Assembly: GCA_020445005.1 (NCBI GenBank)
Contig: JAGRHM010000107.1
Location: forward strand, 1 to 11,472
Direction: 5' to 3'
DNA length: 11,472 bases
From: Candidatus Competibacteraceae bacterium
GTDB lineage: Bacteria > Pseudomonadota > Gammaproteobacteria > Competibacterales > Competibacteraceae
Below, piece after piece: positions 6,168 to 11,472 of the stretch (its first letter is position 1; each line of letters begins with the position of its first letter). The notes below the pieces were generated by a model. It searched no databases. It was not told the origin of the DNA and saw only the letters and a list, made by a program, of their open reading frames with translations. Position numbers and translations under genes: made by a program.

Positions 6168-9100
6168 ATGACCGACCCCCTCCTGCTCGATCATCGCCGT
6201 TGGTTGGGTTATGCCCAGCCGGTGGGTTTAGTGGTGTCGCCGCCGGCGCTGCTGGACGCGCAAGCCTATTTGAACCGCAACATCGCGACGGAGCATCGGG
6301 CGTTTCTGGCCGAGATGCAGGACATTCCCTTGCCCGATGGCCTGACCGCGCCCGCGATCCGCGATTGGCCGCGTTTATTGGTCGAGCAGTTCGGTTGGCA
6401 AGCCGGCGATCTTCAGGACGCGCCGCCGTCGTTATGGTTCGCCTTGCCGGAATATCACGATGTGTTGCGCGCCTCTCATGCGGTGCGGGCCTTAAACCCA
6501 CTGCCGGGAGCCAATCCCTGGCTGGCGTTGATGCACATCGAACCGAAAACCGGACGGGCGCTCGATGAACCGCTGGAATCCGCCGGTTGGCCGGTCAGTC
6601 CCCAGGCGCGTTTTGAACGGCTGTTGCGGGAAATGCAGATTCCCCTCGGTTTATTGAGCAACGGCCTGGAATTGCGCCTGATTTATGCCCCGCGCGGCGA
6701 GAGTTCCGGGACGCTGGCCTTTCCCATTGCCGCGATGCGCGATACCGATGGGCGCATTCTGTTTGCGGCGCTGCATCTGCTGTTGTCGGCGGAGCGCTGG
6801 TTCACCTTGCCCGAGGCGCAACGCTTGCCGGCGATTCTGATCGAGAGCCGCAAGTATCAGAATACCGTGTCCACGCAGTTGGCGGCGCAAGTGCTGGCGG
6901 CGTTGTATGAACTGCTGCGCGGGTTTCAGGCGGCCGATGCGCAAGTGAATGGGGCGCTGTTGGGCGACCTGGCGAAGCGCGACCTGGATGCCGTCTATGG
7001 CGGCTTGTTGACCGTGTTATTGCGGCTGATTTTTATTTTGTACGCCGAAGATCGCGGGTTGATTTCCACCGATCCGGTGTATGTCAACCATTATGCAGTC
7101 AGCGGCCTGTTTGAACGCTTGCGCGCCGATGCCGGGCAATATCCCGATACGATGGATTTGCGCTTTGGGGCCTGGGCGCAACTGCTGGCGCTGTTTCGGT
7201 TGATTCATGGCGGCGGGCGGCATGGCGAGTTACGGCTGACGGCGCGGCGCGGGCGGTTGTTCGATGCGGCGATTTATCCGTTTCTGGAGGGGGCCGGAAC
7301 GCCGCTCTTACCCCGCGTCAGCGATGGCGTGATTTATCGCGTCCTGGCCAATCTGCTGATGCTGAATGGCGAACGGCTGTCGTATCGCAGTCTGGACATG
7401 GAACATATTGGCTCGGTGTACGAGGCAATGATGGGCTTTACCCTGTTGCGCGCGCCGGGGCCGATGATTGCCATTAAACCGGCCAAGGCGCACGGGGTGC
7501 CGGTGATGATCGACTTGGCGGCGCTGTTGGCGACGCTGCCCAAAAACCGGGCCAAGGTGTTGAAAGACGACACCGACCAGGTGTTGACCGGGGCGGCGTT
7601 GACCGCATTGCAGAAGGCGGCGACCCAGGCCGATTTGCTGGCGGCGCTGGAGAGCAAGATTGATAACGCTGTCACCCCGGACGTTGCGCCCGCCGGGGCG
7701 TTGGTGTTGCAGCCCACCGATGAACGGTGCAAAACCGGCTCGCATTACACCCCGCCCGAGTTGACCCGCCCGATGGTGCAAGAAGCCTTGCGCCCGATCC
7801 TGGCGCGATTGGGGGAATCACCGACGCCGGAGCAGCTTTTGCGCCTGAAAGTGTGCGATCCGGCGATGGGGTCCGGGGCGTTTCTGGTGGAAACCGGCAA
7901 GCAATTGGCCGAGGCGCTGGTGCAGGCGTGGCGGGATCATCGCTGTTTGCCGGAGTTGCCGCCGGATGAAGATGAACTGTTGCACGCCCGGCGCTTGATG
8001 GCGCTGCACGTTCTGTATGGCGTGGACAAAAACCCGCGCGCGGTGGAGTTGGCGCAGTTGTCGTTATGGCTGGCGACGCTGGCCCGCGATCATGAGTTTA
8101 CCTTTCTCGATCATGCGCTGAAGTGCGGCGATTCGCTGGTCGGGATGAACCTGGCGGCGTTGCGACCCTCGGGGAGTGGCCAAAAAGACTGGGTGCGCTC
8201 CTATCTGGAACAGCGCATTCAGGACGCTTTGCAAGCGCGGGCGCGGATTCGGGAGGCGGAGGCGCTGGACGAAGCGACCTTGCGCGGTTGGTTGCAGGAC
8301 GCCGACGTGGCCACGGCGGATTTACGCTGGAGCGGTGATCAACTGGTGGCGGCGGCGCTGCAACCGGGATCGAAAGCGGCGCGCACCCAAGCCGAAAAAG
8401 CCGCGCGGGCGCGGATTGAACAGCGGTTGAGCGCGTCTTTTCTCCCCTCGCCCTCGGAGAGAGAAGCCGGAAGTGAGAGTGAGATACGCGCCTTCCACTG
8501 GGAACTCGAATTTCCCGAAGTCTTCGGGCGCGACAACCCCGGTTTTGATGTGATCGTCGGCAATCCGCCCTTTGTTGGCGGGAAGAAAATCAAAGGCGCT
8601 TTGGGTACGGAATACCGGGATTATCTGGTTGAACGCATTGCCCACGGTCAAAGGGGCAACGCCGATCTGTGCGCCTATTTCTTCCTGCGCGCCGGGCAAC
8701 TGTTGCGGGATGGCGGCATGATGGCCTTGCTGGCGACCAATACCATTGCGCAAGGCGATACCCGCGAAGTCGGTTTGGATCAACTCACCGCCCACAGCTT
8801 CAGCATTCCCCGCGCCGTGCCGAGTGTGCCGTGGCCCGGCGAGGCCGGTGTGGAAGTGGCGCAAGTGTGGTTGTATCGCGGCGCATGGCCCGGCGATTTC
8901 GTGTTGAACGGGCAACCGGTAGCCGGCATTACCCCGTTTCTCACCGTGCCGGGGCAAGTGGCCGGCAAGCCGTATCGACTGGCGGCGAATGCGGATCAAT
9001 CGTTTCAAGGTTCGATTGTGTTGGGCATGGGCTTTGTGCTGACCCCGGACGAAGCGCAAGCGTTGCTTGACCGCAATCCGCGCAATAAGGCTTGCCTGTT

Positions 9101-10037
9101 TCCCTATCTGAACGGCGAGGATTTGAACAGCCACTTTGATCAATCGCCGAGCCGTTGGGTGATTAACTTTCACGATTGGCCGTTGAATCGGGAGGCGGAC
9201 GGCGTTTGGCGCAAGGCGGATGCACGACAGCAAAGGGAGTGGCTGCGGTCGGGCATTGTTCCGGCGGATTATCCCGATCCCGTGGCAGCGGATTATCCCG
9301 ATTTGTTGGCGATTGTTGAGGAGAAGGTCAAGCCGGAGCGAACGCGCAGAAATGAAAATGGTGAATTTGTCTTACGCTATCCACAATATTTGAAGTGGTG
9401 GATTTATTCAGACAAGCGCCCAAAGCTTTACTCCACCATCGTGGGAATGGGGAGGGTGTTGGTTTGCTCAGAAGTTACAAAATATCTTGGATTTAACTTC
9501 GTAGCAAATGGATTTGTATATTCAGCTAATCTTGACGTTTTTCCAAATAACGAATTGGATAAGTTTTCTGTTTTACAGTCATCTATTCATATTATTTGGG
9601 CGCATGAACGCAGCGCAACATTGGAAACACGGCTAAAATATTCGCCTGGCAACGCTTATGAAACCTTCCCCTTCCCACTGAATCTTTCCGGTCTTGATGA
9701 CATCGGCGAACGCTATTACGAACATCGCCAAAGCATCATGCAAACGCGGCGCGAAGGCCTGACCGCCACCTACAACCGCTTTCACAACCCCCACGAACGC
9801 GCCCCGGATATTCAAAAACTGCGGGACTTGCACGTTGCAATGGATGAAGCCGTCGCCGTCGCGTATGGCTGGCACGACCTGGCCTTGGCGCACGACTTCC
9901 ACGACACCAAACAGGGCGTCCGCTTCACCGTCTCCGAAGCCGCCCGCCGCGAACTGCTCGACCGCCTGCTCGCCCTCAATCATCAGCGGCATGAGGAGGA
10001 GGTGGCGGCCGCGATTCAGTCTAACGCAATCCGCTGA
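6168..10037 (+). CDS. drmMI: Adenine-specific DNA methyltransferase, DISARM DrmMI (Eco57I/PglX-like)
   Basis: 1289 residues. The ATG at 6168 is preferred over an in-frame one at 6099, because the 23 extra residues would overlap brnA and look unrelated. Order: N-terminal helical domain to about 510; TGSHYTPPELT (523-533); SAM-binding motif I CDPAMGSGAF (563-572); GVDKNPRAVELAQLSLWL (about 617-634); CGDSLVG (653-659); catalytic motif IV NPPF (799-802) in the string VIVGNPPFVGGKKI; then a C-terminal region of nearly 490 residues expected to include target recognition. These motifs define a gamma-class N6-adenine methyltransferase. In DISARM, methylation by DrmM marks host DNA as self. Oddities: a repeat-like peptide at about residues 757-774, an 8-residue tandem repeat (ADYPD twice) and an AT-rich block at about residues 1060-1160. 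No strong Shine-Dalgarno; coupling to brnA is likely. The next gene is 15 bp away. A BREX PglX or type IIG enzyme is less likely given the neighbours. Confidence 0.85.
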   Translation: MTDPLLLDHRRWLGYAQPVGLVVSPPALLDAQAYLNRNIATEHRAFLAEMQDIPLPDGLTAPAIRDWPRLLVEQFGWQAGDLQDAPPSLWFALPEYHDVLRASHAVRALNPLPGANPWLALMHIEPKTGRALDEPLESAGWPVSPQARFERLLREMQIPLGLLSNGLELRLIYAPRGESSGTLAFPIAAMRDTDGRILFAALHLLLSAERWFTLPEAQRLPAILIESRKYQNTVSTQLAAQVLAALYELLRGFQAADAQVNGALLGDLAKRDLDAVYGGLLTVLLRLIFILYAEDRGLISTDPVYVNHYAVSGLFERLRADAGQYPDTMDLRFGAWAQLLALFRLIHGGGRHGELRLTARRGRLFDAAIYPFLEGAGTPLLPRVSDGVIYRVLANLLMLNGERLSYRSLDMEHIGSVYEAMMGFTLLRAPGPMIAIKPAKAHGVPVMIDLAALLATLPKNRAKVLKDDTDQVLTGAALTALQKAATQADLLAALESKIDNAVTPDVAPAGALVLQPTDERCKTGSHYTPPELTRPMVQEALRPILARLGESPTPEQLLRLKVCDPAMGSGAFLVETGKQLAEALVQAWRDHRCLPELPPDEDELLHARRLMALHVLYGVDKNPRAVELAQLSLWLATLARDHEFTFLDHALKCGDSLVGMNLAALRPSGSGQKDWVRSYLEQRIQDALQARARIREAEALDEATLRGWLQDADVATADLRWSGDQLVAAALQPGSKAARTQAEKAARARIEQRLSASFLPSPSEREAGSESEIRAFHWELEFPEVFGRDNPGFDVIVGNPPFVGGKKIKGALGTEYRDYLVERIAHGQRGNADLCAYFFLRAGQLLRDGGMMALLATNTIAQGDTREVGLDQLTAHSFSIPRAVPSVPWPGEAGVEVAQVWLYRGAWPGDFVLNGQPVAGITPFLTVPGQVAGKPYRLAANADQSFQGSIVLGMGFVLTPDEAQALLDRNPRNKACLFPYLNGEDLNSHFDQSPSRWVINFHDWPLNREADGVWRKADARQQREWLRSGIVPADYPDPVAADYPDLLAIVEEKVKPERTRRNENGEFVLRYPQYLKWWIYSDKRPKLYSTIVGMGRVLVCSEVTKYLGFNFVANGFVYSANLDVFPNNELDKFSVLQSSIHIIWAHERSATLETRLKYSPGNAYETFPFPLNLSGLDDIGERYYEHRQSIMQTRREGLTATYNRFHNPHERAPDIQKLRDLHVAMDEAVAVAYGWHDLALAHDFHDTKQGVRFTVSEAARRELLDRLLALNHQRHEEEVAAAIQSNAIR
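8439..8487 (+). repeat. Palindromic-repeat-like insertion inside drmMI
   Basis: The stretch containing TCCCCTCGCCCTCGGAGAGA resembles the CCCTCTCCC/GGGAGAGGG type of intergenic repeat found in many proteobacteria. Translated in frame it gives LPSPSEREAGSESE, very like the peptide such repeats encode. It sits in a predicted helical linker before FHWELEFPEVF and the NPPF motif. The reading frame is kept. Resemblance is by pattern recognition only. Confidence 0.4.
9264..9302 (+). repeat. 15-bp tandem-type repeat in drmMI
   Basis: GCGGATTATCCCGAT occurs at 9264-9278 and 9288-9302, a 24-bp period that keeps the frame and encodes ADYPD twice, 8 residues apart. It lies about 45 bp before the AT-rich block. 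It may be ordinary family sequence or a trace of slippage. Confidence 0.55.
9345..9655 (+). other. AT-rich mosaic block in the C-terminal part of drmMI
   Basis: Hand counts give 35 G+C of 120 (29%) for 9481-9600 and 53 of 120 (44%) for 9361-9480, against 39 of 60 (65%) at 9241-9300. Codon use changes with it (many AAT, TTT, ATT, GTA, TCA, TTA), then returns to GC-rich codons by about 9665. The frame stays open. The block encodes about residues 1060-1160, in the region where this methyltransferase class usually reads its target, so it may be a recombined target-recognition segment. Confidence 0.6.
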
Positions 10038-10039
10038 CC

Positions 10040-10046
10040 GGGAGGT
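10040..10046 (+). promoter_or_regulatory. Strong ribosome binding site of the DUF2281 antitoxin
   Basis: GGGAGGT lies 6 bases before the ATG at 10053 and 2 bases after the drmMI stop. It is the best Shine-Dalgarno in the operon. The toxin behind it has only a cramped GGAG two bases from its ATG, which would favour antitoxin over toxin synthesis. Confidence 0.7.
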
Positions 10047-10052
10047 AACCCC

Positions 10053-10301
10053 ATGCAACTCGTCAATCTCGACCCGCTGCCACCGCACGCCAGAACCGAA
10101 TTACTCGACTTTTATGAATTTCTATTAACGAAATACACCGCGGGCGAAACATCCCCGGCGAAACAAGCATTCCGGGCAGGCCCATCAGCGCCGCCACCGC
10201 GTTTAGGCGATTTAGCGATCAGCTTGTTTGGAGCCGGGGCCGGGATGGACCTGGATTTACCCCGACATCCCCCGCATGAACCCTTGGAACTGGAGCCATG
10301 A
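10053..10301 (+). CDS. DUF2281/VapB-type antitoxin
   Basis: 82 residues. The N-terminus LPPHARTELLDFYEFLLTKY (residues 9-28) matches the short helical motif of DUF2281-type proteins, which are encoded next to PIN-domain toxins. The middle is a Pro/Ala-rich flexible stretch. The C-terminus, FGAGAGMDLDLPRHPPHEPL, resembles the toxin-binding tail of such antitoxins. No clear DNA-binding fold is visible, so autoregulation through this protein alone is doubtful. It begins 15 bp after drmMI and its stop overlaps the VapC start by ATGA (10298-10301), the classic antitoxin-first coupling. The family call rests on short motifs plus the adjacent toxin, so the exact antitoxin class is less certain than the pairing. 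Confidence 0.72.
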   Translation: MQLVNLDPLPPHARTELLDFYEFLLTKYTAGETSPAKQAFRAGPSAPPPRLGDLAISLFGAGAGMDLDLPRHPPHEPLELEP

Positions 10302-10717
10302 TTCTGCTCGATACCAATGTCATTTCTGAGGTCATGCGTCTGGCGCCATCGGACAACGTGCTGAATTGGTTAAACCAACGCAGTGACGCGGGTTTGTTCA
10401 TTTCCAGTATCAGCATCGCCGAAATTTGTTATGGCTTGCGCATTTTGCCCACCGGTCAGCGCCAACAAACGCTGCAAGCCCGTTTTGAACAGTTTATCGC
10501 GGAAGGGTTTGCTGGGCGTGTCATCGCCTTTGATGAGCCAGCGGCCCGTGTCTACGCCGACATCATGGGGCTGCGCAAGGAAAAAGGCCGGCCCATGAGT
10601 CTCCCGGATGGACAAATCGCCGCGATTGCAAAAACGCATCATCTCACGCTGGCCACCCGCAACCTGACCGACTTTGAACATTGCGGGATTCCGTTAATCA
10701 ATCCCTTTGCCGGGTGA
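10298..10717 (+). CDS. vapC: VapC-family PIN-domain ribonuclease toxin
   Basis: 139 residues, full length. The PIN-domain acidic residues are in place: D5 in ILLDTNVISE, E42 in SISIAEICYG, D104 in SLPDGQIAA and the final polar/acidic pair N122/D125 in ATRNLTDFE. The closing PLINPF is typical of FitB/VapC-like members. Such toxins are Mg2+-dependent ribonucleases that usually cut tRNA or rRNA and halt translation; the target here cannot be told from sequence. It is translated from a 4-bp ATGA overlap with its antitoxin and ends 19 bp before the drmA-like start, on the same strand. All catalytic positions are kept, so it is predicted active. It is the second toxin in this operon and unrelated in fold to BrnT. 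Confidence 0.9.
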   Translation: MILLDTNVISEVMRLAPSDNVLNWLNQRSDAGLFISSISIAEICYGLRILPTGQRQQTLQARFEQFIAEGFAGRVIAFDEPAARVYADIMGLRKEKGRPMSLPDGQIAAIAKTHHLTLATRNLTDFEHCGIPLINPFAG

Positions 10718-10736
10718 ACGCACAGAGCACTGCATC

Positions 10737-11472
10737 ATGACCCCCGCTGACGTTCGTGATCGCCTCATCGCCGCCTTGCGCACTGACTTGGTCGGCCCCG
10801 CACTCGCCGATGAAATTCTCAATGAAATCCCCACCCGCTGGTATCTCACCGGCTTTCTCGCCCCGCTGAATGCCAAAATCGGCCAACGCAGCGACCCCGA
10901 AGCCGAGGATGAAGCCGATGTCCTGGAACCGGCCTCCCCTGCTGCCGAAGACAACGCCAACCCGGAGCGCGTCACCGCACGGCATTCCCTGTTCCCCGCC
11001 TCGCTCGGCTTGAGCGTCCTGGTCAGCGCCGATACCTCACACCTGACCGTGCAACTCGATTGGGGGGATTACCAACGGCTCACAGCGCCCACCGCCCCCA
11101 ATGTCCCCACTGAAGACGATCCAACGCCGCCCGCGACCGAAACCTGGCAACGCCACCCGCGCCATCCGGCCCCGATCACCCTCGCCTTACCGGCCCAAGG
11201 TCATTTATCGCGGCACAGCCAACCGGTGCCCGACGATCCCCGGTTGAAACTGACTTACAACGTCCGCGCCTTGCCGACCGGCATCGACGACCGCCTGCCT
11301 CCCGGCGCCCGCATCGTCTCCATTTTCCTCAGCAACGAACGCGGCGACGCCCCGACCGCCGAGCGCCGCGATGAACACTACGTCTTTCAACCCGCAATCA
11401 CCGTTACCAGTCCGGTTCCGTTCCTGCCGCAACCCAACTTGCGCGGGCGCAACGCCCACGACGACTGGGACG
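10737..11472 (+). CDS. drmA: DISARM helicase DrmA, N-terminal part (runs off the window)
   Basis: 245 complete codons are open from the ATG at 10737 to the right edge with no stop. The N-terminus reads MTPADVRDRLIAALRTDLVG, followed by RWYLTGFLAPL, an acidic stretch (about residues 54-75, many Glu/Asp) and ARHSLFPASLGLSVLV, a pattern I associate with the opening of DrmA proteins. Helicase motifs and the DUF1998-type C-terminus, if present, lie outside the window, so helicase function is not shown here. In DISARM, DrmA pairs with DrmB to engage incoming DNA, especially DNA with 5' overhangs. The start has only a weak AGAG about 9 bases upstream, and the gene lies 19 bp after vapC. The call depends on N-terminal resemblance plus the preceding drmD-like and drmMI-like genes. 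Confidence 0.75.
   Translation, partial: MTPADVRDRLIAALRTDLVGPALADEILNEIPTRWYLTGFLAPLNAKIGQRSDPEAEDEADVLEPASPAAEDNANPERVTARHSLFPASLGLSVLVSADTSHLTVQLDWGDYQRLTAPTAPNVPTEDDPTPPATETWQRHPRHPAPITLALPAQGHLSRHSQPVPDDPRLKLTYNVRALPTGIDDRLPPGARIVSIFLSNERGDAPTAERRDEHYVFQPAITVTSPVPFLPQPNLRGRNAHDDWD

Noticed and set aside
8322..9233. Long minus-strand ORF (303 residues) opposite drmMI
   Set aside because: It mirrors a GC-rich coding frame, and the methyltransferase motifs on the plus strand are decisive.
9990..10003. GAGGAGGAGGTG inside the end of drmMI as a ribosome site for an internal start
   Set aside because: It encodes a Glu run in frame, and no start codon with a separate reading frame follows at a useful distance.

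Overview
The window looks like a defence-island segment from a GC-rich (roughly 60% by eye) proteobacterium, probably a gammaproteobacterium. That guess rests on composition, Shine-Dalgarno (SD) style and REP-like sequence, and no marker gene fixes the taxon. No tRNA, rRNA, CRISPR array or intact transposon was seen.

Left flank (1-1900): a minus-strand gene for a small Sec-exported protein (148-444), whose leader can pair with its own SD site. Next are a plus-strand DUF5131 (phage Gp37/Gp68-like) gene (620-1378), whose C-terminal tail looks frameshifted by one base, and a small AhpD/carboxymuconolactone decarboxylase-like protein (1515-1895).

Regulatory gap (1896-2340): no convincing gene. 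It holds a GC hairpin, a REP-like sequence and a markedly AT-rich stretch. That stretch carries a perfect 7-bp inverted repeat and candidate promoter elements ahead of the defence operon.

Defence operon (2341 to right edge): a SNF2-type helicase (drmD-like), an Eco57I/PglX-type adenine methyltransferase (drmMI-like) and the N-terminal 245 residues of a drmA-like helicase. Together these indicate a class 1 DISARM system; drmB and drmC would be expected beyond the right edge. The unusual feature is that both visible core-gene junctions carry a complete type II toxin-antitoxin module on the same strand: BrnT/BrnA between drmD and drmMI, and a DUF2281-type antitoxin/VapC pair between drmMI and drmA. 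Every gap from brnA onward is under 20 bp, so the modules appear built into the operon.

How the parts may work together: DISARM combines DNA methylation of self with helicase/nuclease action on incoming DNA. The two modules could act as addiction locks or as back-up toxins released when operon expression is disturbed; this is inference. The methyltransferase is itself mosaic: a sharp GC drop lies in its C-terminal, probably target-recognising, part, and a repeat-like peptide insertion lies upstream of its catalytic NPPF motif.
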